This document shows positions 1 to 7,302 of a stretch of 15,682 nt of DNA, in pieces. The notes under the pieces were generated by a model. That model was not told the DNA's origin and did no database searches. It saw only the letters and a list, made by a program, of their open reading frames with translations. How positions within the stretch are numbered: position 1 is the first letter of the stretch; every line of letters begins with the position of its first letter. The stretch is from the NCBI GenBank assembly GCA_030603035.1, contig JAUVYQ010000052.1, forward strand, positions 1 to 15,682, written 5' to 3'. The DNA is from Phycisphaerae bacterium. Lineage in GTDB: Bacteria; Planctomycetota; Phycisphaerae; Sedimentisphaerales; SG8-4. The translations under genes and the position numbers were made by a program.

Positions 1-1
1 G

Positions 2-1843
2 GGCTCCCGACTGACGCCTTCAGTGGTCGGCTTTACGGACCAGGCCGAGAGACTCAGCGGCCAGAGGGCGCGCCATCAGCCGGTAACCAATCCCGATATC
101 TCAGTATTTTCCATCTAGCGTGTTATGGGCCGGCGCCACAATGAGGTCTCATCGGAAGAAAAGACAGTCCCCTACAAAATCACCGGCGCCGCGGAAGAAT
201 TGGTCAAGGTCGGTGTCCGCGGCAAGGAATACACCCCGCCCGAAATTTCAGCGATGATTCTGCAGGATTTGAAAAAGACCGCCGAGGACTATCTGGGCGA
301 AAAAGTCACCAACGCTGTTATCACCGTGCCGGCCTACTTCAACGACTCGCAGCGCCAGGCAACCAAAGACGCCGGCAAAATAGCGGGGCTCAAGGTCGAG
401 CGAATCATCAATGAGCCCACTGCCGCAGCACTTGCCTACGGGCTTGAGAAGAAAAAGAACGAAAAGATTGCCGTCTTTGACTTCGGCGGCGGAACCTTCG
501 ATATATCGATTCTCGATATCGGCGACGACGTCGTCGAGGTCCTCAGCACAAACGGCGATACGCACCTCGGCGGCGACGACCTCGACGAGGCGCTGATAAA
601 TCATCTGGCTGACGAGTTCAAAAAGATCGAAGGCATCGACCTGCGCGATGACCCGATGGCCCATCAGCGTCTAAGAGAGGCGGCCGAAAAGGCCAAATGC
701 GAGCTGAGCTCCCAGCTTGAAACGACGGTCAATTTGCCGTTTATCACAGCCGACGCCTCAGGGCCGAAGCATCTGCAGATTACCATCACCCGCAGCAAGT
801 TCGAATCGCTCGCTGAGCCGATTCTGGAAAGGTTAAAGGGCCCCTGCCACACGGCCCTGGAAGATAAGAAACTGTCCGCGAACGATATCACCGAGGTCCT
901 GCTTGTCGGCGGCTCGACAAGGATTCCGAAGGTCCAGGAGATTGTCAAAGACATCTTCGGCAAAGAGCCGAACAAGAGTATCAACCCTGATGAGGTCGTT
1001 GCGCTGGGCGCGGCCATTCAGGGAGCGGTGCTGGCTGGCGATGCGGGCGTAAAGGACATCTTGCTTCTGGACGTAACGCCGCTTTCGTTGGGCGTTGAGA
1101 CGCTGGGCGGCGTCAGGACAAAACTTATTGAGCGCAACACCACCATTCCCACCAGCAAAAAAGAAGTCTTCTCGACCGCCGCAGATGGTCAGACCACCGT
1201 TGACATCCATGTTCTGCAGGGCGAGAGGGAATTCGCCAGGGACAACCGCACGCTCGGCAGATTCCAGCTTACCGATATTCCGCCGGCCCCCCGAGGCGTT
1301 CCGCAAATTGAGGTGGCATTTGATATTGACGCTAACGGCATCTTGAATGTCTCAGCCAAGGACCTCGGTACCGGCAAGCAGCAGTCCATCGAGATTAAAT
1401 CCAGCTCAGGGCTAAGCGAAAAAGAGGTTGAGAAGATGACCAAGGCGGCCGAGGCACACGCCGAGGAAGATAAGAAAAAAAGAGAGGTTGTTGATTTGAA
1501 GAACCAGGCTGACCAGTTAATTTATTCAACGGAAAAAACGCTCAAAGAACACGGCGACAAGGTCTCTGCCGATACTCGCGGCAAAATCGAAAGTGCAGTC
1601 AACAACCTCAAAGATGCTATAAAAGGTGACAATGCCGATGCGATAAGCAAGGCCATTGAAAACCTCGCAACCGCCGGCCAGGAACTGGGCAAGGTACTTT
1701 ACGAAGAGGCCGCCAAAAAGCAGGCGGCTTCAACTCCCTCCGGCGACGAGTCTGCCAAAGACGAACCGCCGCCTGAAGGCGAGGTTAAAAGAAAAGGCGG
1801 AGATGATGTAATCGACGCTGAATTCGAAGCCAAAGACAAATAA
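2..1843 (+). CDS. dnaK: Chaperone protein DnaK (Hsp70), 5'-partial, with an in-frame TAG codon
   Basis: DnaK is the ATP-driven cytosolic Hsp70 chaperone that works with DnaJ and GrpE. The uninterrupted part starts at ATG 125 and reads 572 residues. Hsp70 hallmarks are visible: [31 protein letters not shown], the phosphate-binding [26 protein letters not shown], the linker [11 protein letters not shown], the substrate-binding beta domain ([20 protein letters not shown]) and an acidic C-terminus ending [15 protein letters not shown] 125 is not the true start. The same frame upstream (2-115) translates to Hsp70 N-terminal sequence ([15 protein letters not shown], then VTNP, then VFSI), and MGRR is an internal Hsp70 motif normally preceded by KRF. 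Between them, codon 116-118 is TAG where the family has lysine. The first nucleotide-binding residues lie beyond the left edge. The edge segment also departs from consensus more than the rest, so base-call error at a contig end is likelier than a true nonsense mutation. Confidence 0.93.
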
Positions 1844-1846
1844 CAG

Positions 1847-1910
1847 ATACTCGATGCTCGATACTGGATACTCGTAAGACCAGAACGAGAATCGAGTATC
1901 GGGAATCGAG
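1847..1910. terminator. Inverted heptad arrays forming a hairpin between convergent dnaK and mnmE
   Basis: The whole 70-bp gap is made of degenerate 7-bp units related to ACTCGAT. Left arm 1850-1875 and right arm 1885-1910 are inverted: 22 of 26 positions pair, one further position is a G.T wobble, and the loop is 9 nt (1876-1884). The position between the stop codons of two convergent genes suggests a bidirectional terminator. No clear T-tract follows either side, so intrinsic termination is an inference. Confidence 0.6.
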
Positions 1911-1913
1911 ACG

Positions 1914-3341
1914 CTATTTTCCTATACAAAAGCGGGAAAATATCCTTTCCAGAATCTCGTCATCGATTCGCCCGGCGGACTCGATATCGGAGATGGCCTG
2001 GTAAGCGGCCCGCAGCATCATTGCGGCAATCTCATCGCTGCCGGCTTCCAATTCATTGATGGATTCACCGACGTTTTCAATCGCATCGGTAACAGCCTGC
2101 CTGTGCCGGGCGGTAAGGGCAACTCGATTCTCGATTCTCGATACTCGATGCTCGATACTCGATACTCGATGCTCGATACTCGGCGAGCACCGAAACGCCT
2201 GCTCAATTATTTTTCTATCAATCGTGTCTCGCAGCAGTTCTATACCGGTGCCGGTTTCTGCAGAGATGGGTAAAAACTCGGCGGCAAACAATTTGTTCAG
2301 CTCGGCAAGACGCTTGGCTAATACCTCTTCCGAGAGCAAATCGGATTTTGTTGCGGTAGGTATCAAAGCCTCAGGCTCTGTTAGTTTGCGTATTGCAGTA
2401 TCTTCACTCCAATCCGGTTTTGAGATATCGACGCAAAATACAACGACAGAAGCGTTTCGCAGCGCCTCGATGGCTGCCTGCTGTGCTAAATCGTCGAGGA
2501 TATTGTTCGGCCCCGCTGTCAGTCCGGCACAATCGAACAGCACGCACCTGCAATGGGCCAATGTCAGCAGTCCCGTCAGGACATCTCTGGTGGTTCTGCG
2601 CTTGTGCGAGACGATGCTTCTTTCTTTGCCGAGCAGTTTGTTGAGCAGACTGCTTTTGCCGGCGTTAGGGGCGCCTGCGATTCCCACCGCCGGCAAATCA
2701 ACTACCTCTTCGTAACTGATGCTGCTGGAAAGCAGCTGCTCAAGCTGGCCTTTTATCTGAGCAAGTGTTCGCGCTGCCTCCGGCCGAGTTATAAATTCGA
2801 TATCTTCGCCGCTAAAATCCAGGCCTGCTTCAATTAAGCTGAGAGAATCCATTATAGACGAGCGAATTTTTGCAGTTGTTTCAGCTAATCGACCGCTGAG
2901 GAGTTTCTCAGCGGCGTCCAGTTGAAACTTATTGCTGCTTACAACAATTTCATTCACGGCCTCGGCCTGGGCCAAATCGATTTTGCCGGCCAGATATGCC
3001 CGAGCGGTAAATTCGCCGGGCCCGGCCATTCGAAGCCCTTGGCCCAGCAAATCGCGCATTAGCGCCTCGGTAACACTTGCGTTTGTATGGATATGAATTT
3101 CGGCAACGTCGTCGCCGGTATAGGAATGCGGAGACAAAAACAGGTACAGCTTCGCATCAACTTTTAGCTCGGCGTCGACGGCTACGCTGCCCGCTGTAAG
3201 TGCGCTGGTTTCTTTCGGAATTGAAGGGCTGAAAATCTTCTCACAAGTATCTATTGTGTCGGGCCCGGTTATGCGAACAATCGACCTTTGCCCTGCCGCA
3301 GGAGAGCTGACCGCTACGATAGTGTCACTTAGGTCATACAT
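1914..3341 (-). CDS. mnmE: tRNA uridine-5-carboxymethylaminomethyl modification GTPase MnmE
   Basis: MnmE, with MnmG, installs the carboxymethylaminomethyl group on wobble U34 of certain tRNAs. The 475-residue product has the N-terminal folate-binding domain (SDTIVAVSSPAAGQRSIVRITG; GEFTARAYLAGKIDLAQAEAV), a Ras-like G domain and the C-terminal CIGK tail that carries the catalytic cysteine. I chose ATG at 3341 (MYDLSDTIVA) because family members start just before SDTIVA. The frame is open further upstream, but only from a TTG at 3386 and through repeat sequence. G1 is GAPNAGKSS (about 223-231). Three other G-domain motifs are atypical: RTTRD for GTTRD, DCAGL for DTAGL and TKSDL for NKxDL. About 20 residues (388-407) encoded by a 7-bp tandem repeat separate the G domain from the C-terminal helices. 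It is probably the last gene of a leftward phosphoesterase-yidC-mnmE unit. Confidence 0.93.
   Translation of the reverse strand: MYDLSDTIVAVSSPAAGQRSIVRITGPDTIDTCEKIFSPSIPKETSALTAGSVAVDAELKVDAKLYLFLSPHSYTGDDVAEIHIHTNASVTEALMRDLLGQGLRMAGPGEFTARAYLAGKIDLAQAEAVNEIVVSSNKFQLDAAEKLLSGRLAETTAKIRSSIMDSLSLIEAGLDFSGEDIEFITRPEAARTLAQIKGQLEQLLSSSISYEEVVDLPAVGIAGAPNAGKSSLLNKLLGKERSIVSHKRRTTRDVLTGLLTLAHCRCVLFDCAGLTAGPNNILDDLAQQAAIEALRNASVVVFCVDISKPDWSEDTAIRKLTEPEALIPTATKSDLLSEEVLAKRLAELNKLFAAEFLPISAETGTGIELLRDTIDRKIIEQAFRCSPSIEHRVSSIEHRVSRIENRVALTARHRQAVTDAIENVGESINELEAGSDEIAAMMLRAAYQAISDIESAGRIDDEILERIFSRFCIGK
2122..2182. repeat. In-frame heptad tandem array inside mnmE (unit ACTCGAT)
   Basis: There are eight complete 7-bp units plus five bases, all of the form NCTCGAT with N being A, T or G. 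Read on the mnmE strand they encode a 7-residue periodic peptide (SIEHRVS, SIEHRVS, RIENRVA). The same word makes the dnaK/mnmE gap and, in reverse complement, the array inside rsmB. The unit has no stop codon in any frame, and the gene stays open through it. Confidence 0.93.
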
Positions 3342-3350
3342 AAGAAGCGA

Positions 3351-3399
3351 AAAACTGAAAGCATAAAACTCAAAACTATAACTCAAAATTCAAAATGGC
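3351..3399. repeat. A-rich heptad array upstream of mnmE (left arm)
   Basis: Seven 7-bp units (AAAACTG, AAAGCAT, AAAACTC, AAAACTA, then drifting to AAATTCA) lie just upstream of the chosen mnmE start, in the yidC-mnmE gap. Read on the minus strand this is a T-rich series of the GAGTTTT type. It matches the opposite-facing array at 3431-3479, so the two form an imperfect inverted pair. Confidence 0.75.
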
Positions 3400-3430
3400 T
3401 TTACACCTTTTTGCAGGCAACAGATAAAAT

Positions 3431-3479
3431 TTTTAAGCTTTGAGCTTTGGTTTTGCGTTTTTGGCTTTAAGTTTTAAAT
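3431..3479. repeat. T-rich heptad array at the yidC 3' end (right arm)
   Basis: Seven 7-bp units (TTTTAAG, CTTTGAG, CTTTGGT, TTTGCGT, TTTTGGC, TTTAAGT, TTTAAAT) fill the sequence just after the yidC stop codon and include that stop (3474-3476). Orientation is inverted relative to 3351-3399. About 30 bp of non-repeat sequence lies between the arms. I see no gene or strong intrinsic terminator in the 132-bp gap. Confidence 0.72.
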
Positions 3480-5621
3480 TTTGTAGAATGGCTTGGGTTT
3501 TTTCTTTTTGACCTTTCCGCCGGTCTTGCTGGTTACCGCAACCAGGCCCTTTGACTCGGCCTGTTCTTTTTCACGGATGTGTTTGCGTATAACGTGCTGC
3601 TCAAAAACACCGGCAAAAGTACTTGCCATAATATACAGATTCACTCCCGACGGGGCGTTGTATAACATCAACGGGAACAGCAGCGGCATCATAATCATCA
3701 TTGTTTTCTGCATTTGCTGCTGCTGAGCTGCCTGGGGACTCGCAGATGCTGCTGCCTGTTTGGGCATAAGTTTCTGCTGAAGATAAAATGCCACGCCCAT
3801 CAAAAGCGGCAAAAGGTTCAGTGATGCTATCTTCCAGCCCAACAAAGGCACAATTATTACCGTTGGAAATCTATAAAGAGCATCCGGGACTGAAAGGTCG
3901 GTAATCCAGAACGGCAAAAACGCCGCACCTCGCAGTTCAATGCTGGCGTATATGGCACTCCACAAAGCAATCCAGATGGGCATCTGAACCATCATCGGCA
4001 GAAAACCCATAATCGGCGAGGCGCCCTGCTCCTTGTAAAGGGCCATCATCTGCTTGTTCATTTCAGCCTTGTTGTTTGCATATTTTTTCTTTATTTCCGC
4101 GGCCTTCGGGGCGAGCTTGGTCATTTTGCTCATCGACACCTGGCTCTTTTTGGTAATCGGATGCATGGCCATCCGAAACACGAACACTAATATAATAATG
4201 ACCACGCCGTAATTGGCAATAAAGCCATGCATCCACCTCATTATCGCCAATATCCCAAAGGCCAGCGGGCTGATAATGCTCGCCGGGCAGCAGCAGGCCA
4301 TAAAATCTATCGTCTGGACAAAGCCCAGCTTTCGATACAGCTCGATTTTATCGAAGAGACTTTTATCTTTGGGTCCCAGATAAAGCTGAAAGTTATACGC
4401 TTTTGCACTGTCGGCCTGACCAACCGGCGCCAGGGTGCGTGAGCCAATTTTCAAATCCACTCCGACGGTTTCATCGCCACTATCGCCGCGCTCATCTCCA
4501 TCGGGATTGTAGAACCACCCTTTCTTATCTTTCACCCAATTACAGGAATCTTTACCCTCATCCGGCACAGGTCTCAATATGGCAGCGAAATATTTATTTG
4601 TCGTTGCCACCCACAAAAAATGATATCCTTGTTCATGGCTTATCCGCAGATGCTTTTCTGCCTCTTCTCTTCGCTGCTTACTTTGCGCCTGCCGGTATTT
4701 GAGCGTAGCATCCTTCAAGCCCAATTTTCTACTCAGAAACGAAGTTTGAATTCCCTTTCGAGACGAGACTATCTTTGCCTCTGATGTCAGGAAACCACCC
4801 ACGACTTTTCTCATATCGCCCCTGATACCCTCTCTGCCAAGTCCGAGCGGGCCGGTTAAATTGAAACGCACTTCTTGTTTGATGCCGGACAGATTTTCCA
4901 CGGTTAGTTTACATTCCAAAAGATAGCTGCCGGGGATGATTTTATAGGTTTTAATCAATTTCAAGACCGGCTCATTCGTATCTTGAACTTTAATTGTCGC
5001 CTCGAAGCGTGCCGTTTGGGAGCCGTCATAGTCTTTTTCAACGCCGAAGCTTTTCCAGTGCAGGTCTTGCAGACGCAACTCAAGCTTCTGCTGAACAAGA
5101 GCATCATTTTGAAACCCCTTGTTTGCCATCGACAAAATCTCACTACCATCGGGCTGACTCACGGGCGAAAGGATTACTAACGGCTGGGGGTCTTTATAAT
5201 CACGGTCGTCGAACCCGTTATCATTTCCGTTGCTAAAGGTAGCTTTTCTAATAGCCGCACCTTTAGAGCTTAACTCCAATTGAAACTTGAAGCCGATATC
5301 AGGGTCTTCTGTTTCGGGGTCGGCTGCGCCGAGAGTAACGATTTGGGCGGAACCGCCATAGACTTCGAAAGTGGTAAAATCAGCCGCTTCCAGGCGTTCC
5401 TTTTTCCCGCCGGGTGCTTCTGCGGTCTCGTCCCGCCCCTCGGAGGGGCGGGGCTCGTCCTTTTCATTAGCCGTTGTCTTTTGCAGCAGGATACAGAATT
5501 GTCCGGCGGCCCCTTTGTCATTCCCGCGAAAGCGGAAATCCAAACCGGACTCGGCGACAAGCCAGCCGCAAAAAACAACAAAGCCAACTACAACCAAAAC
5601 CAAAACAATCCTAAAGTTCAT
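3474..5621 (-). CDS. yidC: Membrane protein insertase YidC
   Basis: YidC inserts and folds inner-membrane proteins, alone or with SecYEG. The 715-residue product has an N-terminal membrane anchor (residues 4-22, IVLVLVVVGFVVF), a long periplasmic P1 domain to about residue 435, and the conserved membrane core. The core includes VFVFRMAMHPITKKS, whose arginine (about 483) is the expected groove arginine, then KAAEIKKKYANNKAEMNKQMMALYKEQGASPIMGFLPMMVQMPIW. Further hydrophobic segments and a basic tail (KVKKKKPKPF) follow. Start ATG 5621 is preferred over TTG 5627, two codons upstream. The protein is longer than typical Gram-negative YidC. Part of the excess, between anchor and P1 domain, is encoded by two palindromic sequences (5517-5544 and 5432-5452). 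A Q/A-rich stretch (about 622-636) sits before the last membrane segment. It lies between the phosphoesterase and mnmE. Confidence 0.95.
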   Translation of the reverse strand: MNFRIVLVLVVVGFVVFCGWLVAESGLDFRFRGNDKGAAGQFCILLQKTTANEKDEPRPSEGRDETAEAPGGKKERLEAADFTTFEVYGGSAQIVTLGAADPETEDPDIGFKFQLELSSKGAAIRKATFSNGNDNGFDDRDYKDPQPLVILSPVSQPDGSEILSMANKGFQNDALVQQKLELRLQDLHWKSFGVEKDYDGSQTARFEATIKVQDTNEPVLKLIKTYKIIPGSYLLECKLTVENLSGIKQEVRFNLTGPLGLGREGIRGDMRKVVGGFLTSEAKIVSSRKGIQTSFLSRKLGLKDATLKYRQAQSKQRREEAEKHLRISHEQGYHFLWVATTNKYFAAILRPVPDEGKDSCNWVKDKKGWFYNPDGDERGDSGDETVGVDLKIGSRTLAPVGQADSAKAYNFQLYLGPKDKSLFDKIELYRKLGFVQTIDFMACCCPASIISPLAFGILAIMRWMHGFIANYGVVIIILVFVFRMAMHPITKKSQVSMSKMTKLAPKAAEIKKKYANNKAEMNKQMMALYKEQGASPIMGFLPMMVQMPIWIALWSAIYASIELRGAAFLPFWITDLSVPDALYRFPTVIIVPLLGWKIASLNLLPLLMGVAFYLQQKLMPKQAAASASPQAAQQQQMQKTMMIMMPLLFPLMLYNAPSGVNLYIMASTFAGVFEQHVIRKHIREKEQAESKGLVAVTSKTGGKVKKKKPKPFYKI
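5432..5452. repeat. GC-rich perfect hairpin within the yidC N-terminal linker
   Basis: A 9-bp perfect inverted repeat (CCCGCCCCT / AGGGGCGGG) flanks the 3-nt loop CGG. It encodes RPSEGR within a charged, probably disordered linker of YidC. Its GC content is far above that of the flanking gene, which suggests an inserted palindromic repeat. Confidence 0.6.
5517..5544. repeat. Palindromic dispersed-repeat-like element within yidC
   Basis: The element has the core TTCCCGC-GAAA-GCGGAAA, an imperfect hairpin with one mismatch. It resembles the widespread repeat that reads GTCATTCCCGCGAAAGCGGGAATCC in many bacteria, similar in core to neisserial dRS3. Here it is read in frame as SGLDFRFRGNDKG, directly after the YidC signal anchor. 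The family match is from memory. The hairpin itself is seen in the sequence. Confidence 0.6.
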
Positions 5622-5661
5622 TCTCAACTCTTAATTCTAAATTCTTAATTCTTTATCTTCC
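5620..5661. repeat. Heptad array (ATTCTTA) in the phosphoesterase-yidC gap
   Basis: Six 7-bp units (ATTCTCA, ACTCTTA, ATTCTAA, ATTCTTA, ATTCTTT, ATCTTCC) run from the yidC start codon through the phosphoesterase stop codon. They occupy the entire 31-bp gap. Confidence 0.75.
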
Positions 5662-6429
5662 GTCCCGCAGCCTTTCTGCGTGGAAGCTGTCCAATTGTTC
5701 GATTGCCGTTATCTTTCCGATGGTGGTTTCAAAATCGTATTCCACCCGGACGAAGTGCACCTCGTTTTCATTCACATATACATAGCTTGCCCGGCTGTCT
5801 TTGTCCCTCGGCTGTCCGACAGAGCCGATATTGATAATTGCTTTCTCGTCATCGATAATCGGATAAACATTGCTCAGCTCATCGGGCAGATAGAAGTCCG
5901 GCTCGTCAAGAAATACGCCGGGCATATGCGTATGGCCCACAAAGCAGATATGCTCAACCCGCTCGAACAGAAGCCGAACCTTTAGCGGATTGGTGTAAAC
6001 ATCATCAGGAAAGATGTATTCATTAACCGGCCTTCTGGGCGAAGCGTGAACAAAATCTATTATCGCTGTGTTTGCTCCCAGTTTTGTTTCGAGTCTCTGC
6101 CGCATCGGAAGCTCGCCAAGAAAGCCCCAGCGTCTATTTCGGACCTCTTTTCCCTCTTCTGTTTCCAGAACTTCGCGGGTCCAGAAGCTTGCCTGTTCTG
6201 CTGCGTAGTTGAAATTTGTCGGCTCATAAAAGGCGGCGTAATCGTGATTGCCCAGAACGCACCATTTCGTCTTCTCTATAATCAGGTCAAGACATTCCCC
6301 GGGGTCCGGCCCGTAGCCGATCACGTCGCCCAGACAATAAATCGCCTTTATGCCCCGCTTTTCGATATCAGCCAGGACCGCGGTCAAGGCCTCTACGTTC
6401 GAATGTATATCACTTAGAACCGCAAACAT
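5653..6429 (-). CDS. Calcineurin-like metallophosphoesterase (YfcE/ApaH-like superfamily)
   Basis: This 258-residue cytosolic protein has the complete dinuclear metal site of the calcineurin-like phosphoesterase fold: D7 and H9 in SDIHSN, D35 in GDVIGYGPDP, N61 and H62 in GNHDYA, H128 in FVHASPRRP, and H166/H168 in VGHTHMPG. The late INIGSVGQPRD motif is typical of the small Metallophos_2-type bacterial enzymes. There is no signal peptide. Candidate substrates in the family include phosphodiesters and dinucleoside polyphosphates. The sequence does not settle which applies. It is the first gene of the leftward block, divergent from lptB, with a promoter-like palindrome in the 95-bp gap. The next gene, yidC, follows after about 31 bp and is probably co-transcribed. 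Confidence 0.88.
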   Translation of the reverse strand: MFAVLSDIHSNVEALTAVLADIEKRGIKAIYCLGDVIGYGPDPGECLDLIIEKTKWCVLGNHDYAAFYEPTNFNYAAEQASFWTREVLETEEGKEVRNRRWGFLGELPMRQRLETKLGANTAIIDFVHASPRRPVNEYIFPDDVYTNPLKVRLLFERVEHICFVGHTHMPGVFLDEPDFYLPDELSNVYPIIDDEKAIINIGSVGQPRDKDSRASYVYVNENEVHFVRVEYDFETTIGKITAIEQLDSFHAERLRDGR

Positions 6430-6442
6430 ACGCCATTTTCAA

Positions 6443-6471
6443 TTGACTATTGACTATTTTCTATTTATTAT
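6443..6471 (+). promoter_or_regulatory. Predicted sigma70-like promoter for lptB-def-fmt-rsmB
   Basis: The -35 is TTGACT (6443-6448), the spacer is exactly 17 bp, and the -10 is TATTAT (6466-6471). Each hexamer matches the consensus at 5 of 6 positions. Predicted transcription would start near 6478, leaving a 5' leader of about 47 nt to ATG 6525. AT-rich repeats can mimic promoters, so this is a prediction. Confidence 0.55.
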
Positions 6472-6476
6472 TTTCA

Positions 6477-6505
6477 ATTATCAATTATCAATAGTCAATA
6501 GTCAA
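6477..6505 (-). promoter_or_regulatory. Predicted sigma70-like promoter for the phosphoesterase-yidC-mnmE unit
   Basis: This is a mirror image of the lptB promoter within the same palindrome. The -35 is TTGACT (6505-6500, minus strand), the spacer is 17 bp, and the -10 is GATAAT (6482-6477). The leader to the phosphoesterase ATG at 6429 would be about 40 nt. The two promoters face away from each other with overlapping spacer regions, so simultaneous polymerase binding could interfere. Confidence 0.5.
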
Positions 6506-6524
6506 TTAGAATATGAGATACGAT

Positions 6525-7280
6525 ATGGTAGATATGACTCTTCTTGAAACTCGCGGGCTGGTAAAGAAGTATTCCGGCCGGGCCGTGGTCAACCAGGCAT
6601 CCATTACGATTGGTCGGCACACTATTGTCGGGCTTCTGGGCCGAAACGGCGCTGGCAAAACCACCTCCTTTAGAATGATTATGGGTATGATTACCCCCGA
6701 CAGCGGTACGGTGATTTTCCAGGGCCGCGATATTACGAAGCTGCCGATGTACAAACGGGCCCGCCTGGGTATCGGCTATCTTTCACAGGAGCCGAGCATC
6801 TTTCAGCGCCTCAGCGTCAGGGACAACCTCTATGCCATCCTGGAAACGATGTCTATCACGAAGGCCGAACGCAACCGCAAGGCCGATATGCTCATTGAGA
6901 GTTTCGCACTGGGCGAGGTCGCCGGCAGCCAGGGCAGGTTCCTGTCCGGCGGCGAGCGAAGAAAACTTGAAATCGCCCGTGCTATGGTAACGGACCCTTC
7001 GTTGATTCTTCTGGACGAGCCGTTTAGCGGCGTTGACCCTATTGCCGTCGAAGACCTGCAGCGCGAAATCCGCCGACTTGTTGCCTCCGGCGTCAGTATT
7101 CTCATTACAGACCATAATGTCGAGAGGACGCTCGAGGTGGTCGATAGGGCGTATATAATCGACCACGGCAAGGTGATAGGGGCCGGAGAGCCGGCAGAAA
7201 TCGTCCGCAACGAGACCGTCAGAAAACACTACCTCGGCAATATATTTACCGGCGACGAATTCGACGACAAATCAGCGTGA
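6525..7280 (+). CDS. lptB: LPS export ABC transporter ATP-binding protein LptB
   Basis: LptB powers extraction of lipopolysaccharide from the inner membrane through LptFG. The 251-residue product is a complete ABC ATPase: Walker A GRNGAGKTT (about 39-47), Q-loop GYLSQEPSIFQRLSVRDNL, signature LSGGERRKLEIARA, Walker B LILLDEPF followed by SGVDPIAVEDL, and H-loop ILITDHNVERTLEVVDRAYII. SQEPSIF and DHNVRxTL-like segments are typical of LptB rather than the related amino-acid transporters LivF/LivG. Three in-frame ATGs compete (6513, 6525, 6534). I chose 6525 because GAGATACGA precedes it, as it also precedes def and fmt, placing GAG 7 nt upstream. The lptA, lptC and lptFG partners are not in the window. 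It leads the rightward block with def, fmt and rsmB. Confidence 0.9.
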   Translation: MVDMTLLETRGLVKKYSGRAVVNQASITIGRHTIVGLLGRNGAGKTTSFRMIMGMITPDSGTVIFQGRDITKLPMYKRARLGIGYLSQEPSIFQRLSVRDNLYAILETMSITKAERNRKADMLIESFALGEVAGSQGRFLSGGERRKLEIARAMVTDPSLILLDEPFSGVDPIAVEDLQREIRRLVASGVSILITDHNVERTLEVVDRAYIIDHGKVIGAGEPAEIVRNETVRKHYLGNIFTGDEFDDKSA

Positions 7281-7302
7281 AGTGAAGTGCGAGATACGAT
7301 AA
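7281..7302. repeat. Short heptad leader between lptB and def, with a GAGATACGA motif
   Basis: The 22-bp gap continues a 7-bp phase (GAAGTGC, GAGATAC, GATAAAT, GATAGAC) that runs through the def start codon. GAGATACGA here precedes the def ATG by 3 nt, and its GAG lies 9 nt upstream, so it may act as a weak ribosome-binding site. Confidence 0.5.

Larger units (their letters stand above)
6441..6507. repeat. Palindromic heptad array between divergent phosphoesterase and lptB
   Basis: Nine 7-bp units plus four bases run in perfect phase, nearly all ending in C (AATTGAC, TATTGAC, TATTTTC, TATTTAT, TATTTTC, AATTATC twice, AATAGTC twice). The outer 18 bases are a perfect inverted repeat, 6441-6458 against 6490-6507, with 31 bp between. 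The array nearly fills the shared upstream region of both transcription units. Confidence 0.9.

Noticed and set aside
2122..2182. A CRISPR-like array
   Set aside because: Units are 7 bp, contiguous and without spacers. There are no cas genes in the window.
2056..2715. A 219-codon plus-strand ORF opposite mnmE
   Set aside because: It is an antisense shadow of mnmE with no recognisable domain. The opposite frame encodes a clear MnmE.
3342..3386. An N-terminal extension of MnmE from TTG 3386
   Set aside because: The extra residues come from the repeat array. The family starts right before SDTIVA, at ATG 3341.
3396..3430. A small RNA or tRNA in the yidC-mnmE gap
   Set aside because: There is no cloverleaf, promoter or terminator structure beyond the heptad arms.
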